Positions 57,386-64,000 of a DNA stretch of 64,000 bases are shown here, one piece after another. The position numbers were made by a program, and so were the translations under genes. The notes beneath the pieces are model-generated. The model worked only from the letters and a program-made list of their open reading frames with translations. It made no database searches and was not told the origin of the DNA. The stretch's first letter is position 1; each line of letters starts with the position of its first letter. The DNA comes from Haloglomus halophilum. GTDB taxonomy: Archaea > Halobacteriota > Halobacteria > Halobacteriales > Haloarculaceae. The DNA is taken from assembly GCF_024298885.1 (NCBI RefSeq), contig NZ_CP101166.1, forward strand, positions 434,001 to 498,000, given 5' to 3'.

Positions 57386-59172
57386 TGGCGCCGGCACAGG
57401 TCGTCATCGCGCCGCTGCTGGCCGCGCTCGTGACGGCCATCCTCGCGCTCCTGACGCGCTGGAGTCCGCAGGTCCAGCGGACGCTCTCGGTCGCGGGCGC
57501 CGTGGCCTACGTCGTCGGCGTCGCCGCGCTGTTCCGGGCGGTCCGGCTCGACCCGGACAACCGCCTCGTCTACCAGGTGTCGAACTGGGACGCCCCGTTC
57601 GGCATCACGCTCGTCGCGGACCCGCTGTCCGTGCTGTTGCTCGCGCTCGCGGCGGTCGTCTCGCTCGTCGCCACCGTCTACAGCGTCCGTGCCATCGACC
57701 GCGAGGGCCAGCGCCTCTCCTACCACGCGCTGTATCACTTCATGGTCGTCGGCATCACGGGCGCGTTCCTCACCGGCGACATCTTCAACCTGTTCGTCTG
57801 GTTCGAGGTGATGCTGATGTCCTCGTACGTGCTGGTGGCGTTCTACAGCGGCCCCGACAGCACCCGCGCCGCGCTCCAGTACGCCGTCCTCAACCTGCTC
57901 GGGAGCGCGGTCATGCTCCTGGCCATCGGCGGCCTCTACGCCACGACCGGGACGCTCAACATGGCCGACATGGCCCGCCGGCTCGCCGAGCCCGCCGCGT
58001 ACGGCATCGACCCGGCGCCCGTCCTCGGGCTCTCGGCGGTCCTGCTCGTCGTCTTCCTCCTGAAGGCAGGGGTCGTCCCGTTCCAGTTCTGGGTGCCCGA
58101 CGCCTATCGGGCCGCACCGGCACCGGCGACGGCGATGCTCGCCGGCGTGGTGAAGAAGGTCGGCGTCTACGCCGTCATCCGGCTCTACTTCACGGTCTTC
58201 GCGGCCGCGCCGCTGGCCGTCTCGCTCCCCGGCATCGAGGGGGGGCCGGAGCTGGGCTTCCTCGCCTTCTTCGGCCCCATCCTCTTCCTCATGGCGGCCG
58301 CCAGCACCGTCCTCGGCGGCATCGGCGCCATCGACCAGCCCGACATGGAAGGCCTGCTGGCGTACTCCTCCATCGGGCAGGTCGGCTTCATCATGCTCCC
58401 GCTCGCGGTGGCGGCGACCGCGACCGACCCGGCGGTCCGTACCCTCGGCATCGCGGCCGCGCTCGTCTACAGTATCAACCACGGGCTGGCGAAGGGACTG
58501 CTGTTCATGGCCGTCGGCGCCGTCGAGGACGCGGTCGGCTCCACGCGGCTGTCCGACCTCGGCGGCCTGGCGGAGGCGGCGCCGGTCCTGTCGGGTGCCT
58601 TCCTCATCGGCGCGCTCTCGCTGGTCGGTATCCCGCCGCTGACGGGCTTCTTCGCGAAGCTCCTCGTCTTCGACACGGCCGTCCGTGCCGGGGCACCGCT
58701 CGCGCTGGCGGTCGCACTCGTCGGCGCGGTCCTCACCATCGCATACGTGACCCGCGCGTGGAACCGCGCCTTCTGGGGCGACCCCGGTCCCCGGGTCCGT
58801 GCCGCGGCGGTCGCCGCGCTGGCCGGGTCGAGCAGGGATTCAGAGGACACCGCGCTGGCGGACGGCGGGCAGGCGGGCGACAACGACGACGACCACGGTG
58901 ACGACGTGTCGGCTGCTGCGAGCATCGCCGACCCCGTCCTCGTGACCTGCACGCTGGCGCTGGCGGTCCTGCTGGTGGCGCTCGGGATCGGCTTCGACCC
59001 GCTCTACACGGCCACCACACAGGCCGCGAGCGCCGCCCTCGACACGGGCGCCTACGTCGACGCCGTCGACCCGACGACCGCGGGCGAGGCCCTCGCCGGC
59101 GACGGCGGCGGCAGTGGCGGTGGCCACGATATCGAGACGCTCCGTGCCCTGTTCGGAGGTGGCGGTCAGTGA
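57385..59172 (+). CDS. mnhD: Antiporter subunit D
   Basis: This 595-residue NuoN/NuoM-like subunit has about 14 helices. Key channel residues lie in 'LFVWFEVMLMSSYVLVAFYS' (TM5 glutamate), 'VFLLKAGVVPFQFWVPDAYR' (TM7 lysine), 'TAMLAGVVKKVGVYAVIRLY' and 'SIGQVGFIML'. A hydrophilic acidic loop near 480-515 ('DSEDTALADGGQAGDNDDDH') and a Gly/His-rich tail are haloarchaeal additions. Together with MnhA it should carry the proton- and sodium-translocating half-channels. Its stop overlaps mnhE. Confidence 0.93.
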   Translation: MAPAQVVIAPLLAALVTAILALLTRWSPQVQRTLSVAGAVAYVVGVAALFRAVRLDPDNRLVYQVSNWDAPFGITLVADPLSVLLLALAAVVSLVATVYSVRAIDREGQRLSYHALYHFMVVGITGAFLTGDIFNLFVWFEVMLMSSYVLVAFYSGPDSTRAALQYAVLNLLGSAVMLLAIGGLYATTGTLNMADMARRLAEPAAYGIDPAPVLGLSAVLLVVFLLKAGVVPFQFWVPDAYRAAPAPATAMLAGVVKKVGVYAVIRLYFTVFAAAPLAVSLPGIEGGPELGFLAFFGPILFLMAAASTVLGGIGAIDQPDMEGLLAYSSIGQVGFIMLPLAVAATATDPAVRTLGIAAALVYSINHGLAKGLLFMAVGAVEDAVGSTRLSDLGGLAEAAPVLSGAFLIGALSLVGIPPLTGFFAKLLVFDTAVRAGAPLALAVALVGAVLTIAYVTRAWNRAFWGDPGPRVRAAAVAALAGSSRDSEDTALADGGQAGDNDDDHGDDVSAAASIADPVLVTCTLALAVLLVALGIGFDPLYTATTQAASAALDTGAYVDAVDPTTAGEALAGDGGGSGGGHDIETLRALFGGGGQ

Positions 59173-59792
59173 CCCGTCGCTGGCTCGCGAACGCCGTCGC
59201 GCTGGCGGTCCTGTGGCTGTTCGTCCGCGGTGTCGACCCGACGCCGCTCCCGGGCGGCCTGGTCATCATCGCCGAGGAGTTCATCATCGGCCTGCTCGTG
59301 GGGGTTCCGACGGCGTTCGCGCTCCGGGCGTTCTACGCGGACGAGTTCGCCGTCCGCCCCTCGCTCCGGGTCGTCCCCTACGCCGTTCGGTACGTCGCGG
59401 TCTTCATCCGGGAGCTGCTGACGGCGAACATCGACGTGGCCTACCGGGTCCTCGCGCCGTCGATGCCCATCGAACCCGACGTCATCGCAGTGCCGCTCCG
59501 CGTCGAGTCCGACGCCGCCATCACCACCATCGCGAACTCCATCACGCTCACCCCCGGCACGCTCACCATGGACCACGACGCCGAGACCAACACGCTGTAC
59601 GTGCACGCCATCAACTGTCAGGACCAGGCATCCGTCGTCGCCCCCATCCGGACCTGGGAGGACTACGCGCTGGTCATCTTCGAGGGGCGCGACCCCTCGA
59701 CGCCGGTTCCCGGTCCCGAACCCGGACAGCCGTCGGCCGACGGCGGCACGCCCGGACCGGCGGCGAGCGGAGGTGACTCCGATGGCCAGTGA
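59169..59792 (+). CDS. mnhE: Antiporter subunit E
   Basis: This 207-residue protein starts at GTG inside the mnhD stop. Two N-terminal helices and 'VFIRELLTANIDVAYRVLAP' are typical MrpE. A cytosolic domain follows ('TIANSITLTPGTLTMDHDAE'). The C-terminal about 35 residues are an acidic Pro/Gly tail. MrpE is needed for full antiporter activity in Bacillus. Confidence 0.92.
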   Translation: MTRRWLANAVALAVLWLFVRGVDPTPLPGGLVIIAEEFIIGLLVGVPTAFALRAFYADEFAVRPSLRVVPYAVRYVAVFIRELLTANIDVAYRVLAPSMPIEPDVIAVPLRVESDAAITTIANSITLTPGTLTMDHDAETNTLYVHAINCQDQASVVAPIRTWEDYALVIFEGRDPSTPVPGPEPGQPSADGGTPGPAASGGDSDGQ

Positions 59793-60069
59793 GGCCGCGT
59801 TCCTCGACCCCGTTCTGCTGGCGGCGCTCGTCCTCTCGGCGGCCATCACGCTGGTCGCGGGCTACCGGGTCATCGTCGGCCCGACGACGCCGGACCGCGT
59901 CGTGGCGCTGGACGTCATCGGGACGAACGTGGTCGCCATCGCCGCGCTGTACGCGATGTTCTCCGCCCGGGGCCTCTTCGCCGACGTGGCGCTCGTGCTC
60001 GCCATCATCGGCTTCATCAGCACCATCACCGTCGCGCGCTACGTGACCGAGGGGGACATCATCGAGTGA
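59782..60069 (+). CDS. mnhF: Antiporter subunit F
   Basis: This is about 95 residues with three transmembrane helices; 'YRVIVGPTTPDRVVALDVIG' is the MrpF signature. ATG at 59782 is inside the end of mnhE; a GTG three codons earlier is an alternative. It ends TGA, overlapping the GTG of mnhG. Confidence 0.92.
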   Translation: MASEAAFLDPVLLAALVLSAAITLVAGYRVIVGPTTPDRVVALDVIGTNVVAIAALYAMFSARGLFADVALVLAIIGFISTITVARYVTEGDIIE

Positions 60070-60533
60070 CCATGTTCGACACCACCACCGCGCCGACCGC
60101 GCTCGCCCACATGCTCGACCCCGTCGTGCTCGTCTCGGAGAGCGGTGGGCCCCCGGCGGTCGGCCCCATCAGAGGGGCTGTCGTCGTCGCGCTCGTCGCG
60201 CTCGGGGCCTTCTTCCTCATCGTGGGGACCGTCGGCCTCGTCCGGCTCCCGGACATCTACAACCGGATGCACGCGACCAGCAAGGCGACCACCATCGGCG
60301 CCGCGTCCATCCTGCTGGCCAACACGGCCTACTTCGGGCCGCGTGGGGCCGGACTCGTCTCGCTGGTCGGCATCGTCTTCCTGTTCGTCACCGCCCCGAC
60401 GGGGTCGCATATGATCAGTCGGGCCGCCCAGCGGATGGGTGTCGACTTCGCCGGCGACGTGACCTGGCCGGGTGCGAGCGACGATGTCGACGACCCCACC
60501 GAGTCCGACGGGACCGAACCGGCTGACGACTGA
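60066..60533 (+). CDS. mnhG: Antiporter subunit G
   Basis: This is 155 residues from GTG (a Met two codons in is also possible). Three helices carry 'IVGTVGLVRLPDIYNRMHAT' and 'SKATTIGAASILLANTAYF', the MrpG marks. An extra N-terminal about 35 residues and an acidic C-terminal tail ('ASDDVDDPTESDGTEPADD') are present. It is the last gene of the operon, whose order A-B-(ORF)-C-D-E-F-G is complete. It converges on an SDR gene. Confidence 0.92.
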   Translation: MTMFDTTTAPTALAHMLDPVVLVSESGGPPAVGPIRGAVVVALVALGAFFLIVGTVGLVRLPDIYNRMHATSKATTIGAASILLANTAYFGPRGAGLVSLVGIVFLFVTAPTGSHMISRAAQRMGVDFAGDVTWPGASDDVDDPTESDGTEPADD

Positions 60534-60563
60534 GCACCAGGGCCACGCTCTCCCCTCACGCTC

Positions 60564-61343
60564 TCAGTACCAGGTCATCCCGGCGTCGATGCCGATCTCC
60601 TGTGCCGTGATATGTCGACCGCGCTCGCTGGCGAGGTACGCCACCTGCTCGGCGACCTCCTCGGCGTCGGTCATGTAGTCGGGGAGTGCGAAGTCGTCGG
60701 GACCCATGGTGGCCGGTTCGGCGCGCTCGACGTCAGCGAGTTCGGCCTGTTTCGCGACGACATCCTCGATGCGTGGTCCCTCGACCGGCCCCGGCAGGAC
60801 CGTGTTGACGGTGACGCCGTCCCGGCCTAGCTCGTAGGCCAGCGTCCGCGTCATCCCGACGAGCGCCATCTTCGAGGCCGCGTACGGGAGCCGGTTGACG
60901 TACGGGCGTTTGCCGCCGACGGAGCCGATGTTGACGACGCTCCCTCGCTCGGACTCCCGGAGGGGCTCCTCCGCGTGTTTCGCACAGAGGAACGGCCCGA
61001 CCACGTTCACCTCCTGCGTGTGCCGGAAGTCGTCGGCGTCGATGCGGTGGACCGGCTCCACCGGGCCACCGATACCGGCGTTGTTGACGAGGCAGTCCAG
61101 TCCGCCGAACTCCTCGACGGTCGCCTCGACGACCGCGGCCACGTCGTCCTCGTCGGTCACGTCCGTCTCGACCGCGACGGCTGCTCCGCCCGCGTCCGCG
61201 ACCATGTCGGCGGTCTCGTCGATGGCGTCCCCGCTGCGGGCCGCACAGACGACGTTGGCGCCGTGGCTCCCGAACGTCGTGGCTATCTCCCGACCGATTC
61301 CCTGCGAGGCACCCGTCACGAGCGCCGTCGTTCCCTCGAGCAT
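60564..61343 (-). CDS. SDR oxidoreductase (3-oxoacyl-reductase-like)
   Basis: This 259-residue classical SDR has 'TGASQGIG' (about 10-17), 'NNAGIGGPVEP', Ser in 'VVNIGSVGGKR' and the catalytic pair in 'YAASKMALVGM' (Tyr/Lys). It ends with the usual 'GRHITAQEIGIDAGMTWY'. The C-terminal pattern is that of FabG/glucose dehydrogenase type SDRs. Substrate unknown. It starts 'MLEGTTALVTGASQ'. Confidence 0.88.
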   Translation of the reverse strand: MLEGTTALVTGASQGIGREIATTFGSHGANVVCAARSGDAIDETADMVADAGGAAVAVETDVTDEDDVAAVVEATVEEFGGLDCLVNNAGIGGPVEPVHRIDADDFRHTQEVNVVGPFLCAKHAEEPLRESERGSVVNIGSVGGKRPYVNRLPYAASKMALVGMTRTLAYELGRDGVTVNTVLPGPVEGPRIEDVVAKQAELADVERAEPATMGPDDFALPDYMTDAEEVAEQVAYLASERGRHITAQEIGIDAGMTWY

Positions 61344-61395
61344 TGTCGAGCCGTCGACCGGCCGGCGAGTAAGCGTTCGCGTCCCGGCGAAGGAC

Positions 61396-61773
61396 TCAGG
61401 CCGTGGTGTACCGGGAGCGTGTCCGGACGTACCCCCCGACGACGCTCCCGATGACCGAGACGCTGACCGCGTACAGGCCGGCCAGGAGAATCCAGACGAT
61501 GCCCACCGTCGGGATGAGCGTCAGTAGCGTCGTCATGTCGTAGCCGGGTGAACCCCACACCAGGGACAGCCCCGATCCACCCACCACGAGCGTGGCGAGC
61601 ACGGTCAGGACCCCACCGGCCCGGGCGCCTGCCCGGAGGCGGTCGCTCATCCGACCCGTCGTCCGGTACCCTACCACGAAGCCGACCGTCAGCGGGACCA
61701 GTGCCGTCCCCGCCGCGACGACGGCCGGCAGGAGATACCTGCTCATCGACCCCCAATCGGGAAGCGGAGACAT
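61396..61773 (-). CDS. Polytopic membrane protein, hypothetical
   Basis: This is about 125 residues from the ATG of 'MSPLPDWGSMSRYLLPAVVA'; the Met nine codons on is an alternative. Three transmembrane helices are visible (about 12-31, 47-63 and 80-108), with basic loops. No family is recognised. A small palindrome (61780-61793) just upstream overlaps the likely promoter. Confidence 0.6.
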   Translation of the reverse strand: MSPLPDWGSMSRYLLPAVVAAGTALVPLTVGFVVGYRTTGRMSDRLRAGARAGGVLTVLATLVVGGSGLSLVWGSPGYDMTTLLTLIPTVGIVWILLAGLYAVSVSVIGSVVGGYVRTRSRYTTA

Positions 61774-61779
61774 ACCTGT

Positions 61780-61793
61780 TGAACGAGTGTTCA
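61780..61793. promoter_or_regulatory. Inverted repeat upstream of the 61396-61773 gene
   Basis: 'TGAAC-gagt-GTTCA', perfect 5-bp arms, 7 nt upstream of the ATG at 61773. Operator-like position. Confidence 0.4.
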
Positions 61794-61876
61794 GCAAGTA
61801 GTTCTTTTTGCCGGTTTTGACCGGGCATTCAATAGGGCCGGGGAGCCTGGTCGCTCCCGCAGCCACCGGGCACACG

Positions 61877-63046
61877 CTAGCCGTCGTCGGGGTCGTCGAG
61901 TTCGGCGGCGAGTTCCTCCGCCACCCGGATGCCGAGTGCGTCCTTGCTTCCCACGAACTCCGTGATGCTCGAACCGCGGACGAACAGCGTCCGGGTCTCG
62001 GCGTCTCCCAGGACGGAGGCGTCGTTCCCGACGACGAACGCCAGCCCCGCCCGGTCGAGGGTCTCGCGCGCCCTCGCGACGAGTTCGTCGTCGTCGCCGC
62101 TCGTCTCCAGTTTGAAGCCGACGACCGTGAGGTCCGGATACTCCTCGCCGACGGTGTCGATGAGCTTCGGTGTCGGCTCCAGTTCGAGCGTCAGCTCCTG
62201 ACCCGAGCGGAGCTTCTCCTCGCTCGGCGCGACCGTGTAGTCGGAGATTGCGGCCGCGCTCACCAGTGCGTCCGCGTCGTCGGCGTGGGCGCGTACGCCG
62301 TCGAGCATCTCGGCGGCACTCTCGACCTGCTCGACGGCCGCGTACGTCGTATCCGGGCCGTCGTGGACCAGCGTCACGTCCGCCCCGAGGACGTAGCACG
62401 CCCGCGCGACGGCGCGGCCGGTCCGCCCGGAGGCACGGTTGGTGATGGTTCTGACGGGGTCGATGCGCTCGCTCGTCGCGCCGCTCGTGACGACGACGTG
62501 CCGGCCGGCCAGCGGCGTCGACCCCGCCGCGCGAGCGACCTCGGTCACGATGTCGTCCTCGGCGGCGATCTTCGCCTTCCCCTCCTCCAGCCGCGGGTCG
62601 ACGAAATCGACACCCCACTCCTCGAGGCGGTCGAGCGACGCCAGGACACCCGGATGGTCGTACATCGGCTCGTGCATCGCCGGCGCGACCACCACGGGGA
62701 TATCCGTGCCGAGCGCCACCGTCGCGCAGGTCGTGACGGGCGTGTCGTCGACCGCGGCGGCCATCTTGCCGACGGTGTTGGCGGTGGCCGGGGCCACGAG
62801 GAACACGTCCGCCCAGCCGTCACGCCCGCAGAGCTCGACGTGCTCGACGGCGCCCGTGATCTCCGTGACCACGTCGTTCTCGGTGGCGAACTCCAGTGCC
62901 CACGGGTGGATGATGCCCGTCGCGGCGTCGGTGGTGACCGCACGCACCTCGGCCCCGTGGCGTCGCAGCTCGTGTGCCAGCTCGACCGTCTTCACCGCCG
63001 CGATGGAGCCCGACACCCCCAGCGCGACGTTCACACCCTCCAGCAT
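61877..63046 (-). CDS. coaBC: Bifunctional phosphopantothenoylcysteine decarboxylase/synthase
   Basis: This 389-residue CoA-pathway enzyme joins cysteine to 4'-phosphopantothenate (CoaB) and decarboxylates the product (CoaC). The flavin-binding CoaC half has 'LGVSGSIAAVKTVELAHELR' and 'VAPATANTVGKMAAAVDDTP' with 'PAMHEPMYDHPGV'. The CoaB half begins at about 185 with 'VVVTSGATSERIDPVRTITN' and 'RASGRTGRAVARACYVLGAD', and has 'DTVGEEYPDLTVVGFKLET'. Motif order and length fit the archaeal fusion. The ATG of 'MLEGVNVALGVSG' is 25 nt from a TATA box at 63068-63075. Confidence 0.93.
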   Translation of the reverse strand: MLEGVNVALGVSGSIAAVKTVELAHELRRHGAEVRAVTTDAATGIIHPWALEFATENDVVTEITGAVEHVELCGRDGWADVFLVAPATANTVGKMAAAVDDTPVTTCATVALGTDIPVVVAPAMHEPMYDHPGVLASLDRLEEWGVDFVDPRLEEGKAKIAAEDDIVTEVARAAGSTPLAGRHVVVTSGATSERIDPVRTITNRASGRTGRAVARACYVLGADVTLVHDGPDTTYAAVEQVESAAEMLDGVRAHADDADALVSAAAISDYTVAPSEEKLRSGQELTLELEPTPKLIDTVGEEYPDLTVVGFKLETSGDDDELVARARETLDRAGLAFVVGNDASVLGDAETRTLFVRGSSITEFVGSKDALGIRVAEELAAELDDPDDG

Positions 63047-63067
63047 AGCCCGCCGTTGATGCCTGGG

Positions 63068-63075
63068 GGTATTGA
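63068..63075 (-). promoter_or_regulatory. TATA box of coaBC
   Basis: Minus strand 'tcaatacc', about 25 nt upstream of the coaBC ATG at 63046. Confidence 0.5.
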
Positions 63076-63078
63076 GTC

Positions 63079-63099
63079 CCCCGCACGACGCGTGCGGGG
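63079..63099. promoter_or_regulatory. Palindrome between divergent promoters
   Basis: 'CCCCGCAC-gacgc-GTGCGGGG' has perfect 8-bp arms. It lies midway between the coaBC TATA box (63068-63075) and the TATA box of the 63145 gene (63112-63119), so it could regulate both. Confidence 0.55.
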
Positions 63100-63111
63100 C
63101 CAGCCGACGAA

Positions 63112-63119
63112 AGATATAA
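63112..63119 (+). promoter_or_regulatory. TATA box of the 63145 gene
   Basis: 'agatataa' is centred 29 nt upstream of the ATG at 63145. Confidence 0.55.
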
Positions 63120-63144
63120 CCACCTGCTGAACGCCCGGTCAAGT

Positions 63145-63369
63145 ATGCGCCAGGCGAACGTCGTCACCGGGCCGGCCCTCGCCCTGCTCGGGCTGGTCAT
63201 GCTCGCGGCGGCACCGGTACTGGGCGAGCGCGGCTGCCTCGTCGGCTCGCTCACCACGGGCGCCTGCGGCACCGGCGGCGACCTGATGGTCGCGCTCGGC
63301 GTCACGCTGGGGCTCATCTTCCTCCTCCTCGGCTACGCCGCCTTCACGCGTGGCCTGACCGGCTACTGA
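63145..63369 (+). CDS. Small membrane protein with two helices
   Basis: This 74-residue protein 'MRQANVVTGPALALLGLVML' has two transmembrane helices (about 8-26 and 46-66). A loop between them contains two cysteines ('GERGCLVGSLTTGACGTGGD') that could form a disulfide or bind metal. A strong TATA box sits 29 nt upstream of the ATG. It is divergent from coaBC, with a palindrome between the two promoters, and converges on a flavoprotein gene. Function unknown. Confidence 0.65.
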   Translation: MRQANVVTGPALALLGLVMLAAAPVLGERGCLVGSLTTGACGTGGDLMVALGVTLGLIFLLLGYAAFTRGLTGY

Positions 63370-63392
63370 AGCCTCCGCGTCCCGCCGCCCCG

Positions 63393-64000
63393 CTACTCGT
63401 CGCCCTCCCCCTCCGTTCCTGCCTCCCGCGCTCGCTTCGCGACCACGCTCGGGTGCATCGTCGGCTCGTCGGGGTGGGGCTCGGCGAACGCCTCCCGCAT
63501 CCGCTCGATGGACGCCTGCTCGCGGCGCTCGCGCTCCTCGGCGGGGACCTCCTCGCAGCCCGGCGGCACGTCGCGGTCGCGCTCGGTGAAGTACCCCTCC
63601 GGGACGACCCAGTCGTGGTAGAAGGGCACCTCGCTGTCCTCGACGACTGCGAGGCCGACCTCCGCGCCGTGACCGGCGCAGACGGCGGTCTGGTGGGCCT
63701 TCGTCGCCAGTCGCCCGGCCGCGTACAGCCCCTCCACGGCCGTCCGGCCGCAGTCGTCGTCCGTGTCGACGTAGGTCTTCGACCCGCGGTCGAGGAGGGC
63801 GACGCCACTGTCCTCGAGATACGAGGCGTCGCTCCAGGACGATGCCACGACGAACGGCGCCGTCAGGACCGTCTCGTCGTCCGTCCGCTCGACTCTGACG
63901 GCGTGTGCGTCCTCGTCCGGGTCGATGTCCGTCACGCGCCCCTCGAGGAACGCCGCCCCGTTCGCCCCCGCCTGCTCGGCGAGCAGGTCGAGGAACAGGC
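63393..64000 (-). CDS. FAD-dependent oxidoreductase, partial (5' end outside window)
   Basis: The frame is open to the right edge of the window, so only the last about 202 codons are present. Reading back from the edge gives 'FLDLLAEQAGANGAAFLEGR' and then 'VTDIDPDEDAHAVRVERTDD', the middle of a Rossmann flavoprotein of the FixC/geranylgeranyl-reductase kind. 'VEGLYAAGRLATKAHQTAVC' with 'AGHGAEVGLAVVEDSEV' is the C-terminal FAD-site region. The last 60 residues are a charged helical tail ('ERERREQASIERMREAFAEP'). The cofactor-binding N-terminus, which would settle the family, is outside. Confidence 0.75.
   Translation of the reverse strand, partial: LFLDLLAEQAGANGAAFLEGRVTDIDPDEDAHAVRVERTDDETVLTAPFVVASSWSDASYLEDSGVALLDRGSKTYVDTDDDCGRTAVEGLYAAGRLATKAHQTAVCAGHGAEVGLAVVEDSEVPFYHDWVVPEGYFTERDRDVPPGCEEVPAEERERREQASIERMREAFAEPHPDEPTMHPSVVAKRAREAGTEGEGDE

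Noticed and set aside
1..64000. CRISPR array
   Set aside because: No regularly spaced repeats of 24-40 bp were seen anywhere in the window.

Overview
The window is chromosomal DNA from a halophilic archaeon (class Halobacteria). The evidence is very high G+C, acidic proteins throughout, archaeal information-processing genes (aIF5B/IF-2 tail, Nob1, ribosomal proteins S19e, L44e and S27e, initiator tRNA-Met, archaeosine enzyme RaSEA), pyruvoyl-dependent arginine decarboxylase, TATA boxes about 25-30 nt ahead of many start codons (leaderless style), and small families known from haloarchaea. I cannot name the genus.

Layout. 0-8.3 kb: end of IF-2, small conserved proteins, a lipoprotein, arginine decarboxylase (pdaD), a three-PAS histidine kinase, a TRAM-domain protein, a YkgJ-type cysteine cluster protein and nob1. 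8.3-10.6 kb: a 744-residue exported lipoprotein that carries pieces of bacterial HU in permuted order, the most unusual gene here. 10.6-21.7 kb: a membrane histidine kinase, CPBP protease, glucose-6-phosphate isomerase, an MscS channel, rps19e, a YbhN-like flippase, an SDR, a methyltransferase, a zinc-ribbon HTH regulator, RaSEA and a VanZ-like protein. 21.9-30.6 kb: aldehyde ferredoxin oxidoreductase, iPGM, a SHOCT membrane protein with its partner, a NUDIX hydrolase, an arylsulfotransferase-like protein and an MFS carrier. 30.9-43 kb: gamma carbonic anhydrase, a tubulin/FtsZ-superfamily GTPase with a coiled coil, rhomboid, a saccharopine-dehydrogenase-like reductase, an ATP-grasp protein, a threonine synthase homologue without the PLP lysine, an FAD oxidoreductase, a phosphoesterase, a third kinase, and L44e-S27e. 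43-49.5 kb: sugar-transfer genes (GT4, DUF2298 membrane protein, GT2, GtrA). 49.6-52 kb: initiator tRNA-Met followed by a tnpB nuclease gene between tRNA-end direct repeats and a gene-poor, AT-richer stretch. 52-64 kb: a purine phosphoribosyltransferase, a pilin, a complete Mrp-type Na+/H+ antiporter operon (A-G) with a 37-codon ORF inserted between B and C, an SDR, coaBC and a partial flavoprotein.

How they work together. Central carbon metabolism (Pgi, GpmI, AOR), translation and tRNA modification, CoA synthesis, Na+ homeostasis (Mrp) and cell-surface glycosylation are all represented. Most genes are single transcription units. The clear operon is the Mrp cluster, whose genes overlap at stop/start codons. 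Three sensor kinases occur with no response regulator beside them. The accessory character is concentrated at the tRNA/tnpB locus and in the HU-containing lipoprotein. All functions are inferred from motifs read by eye; no database search was possible.
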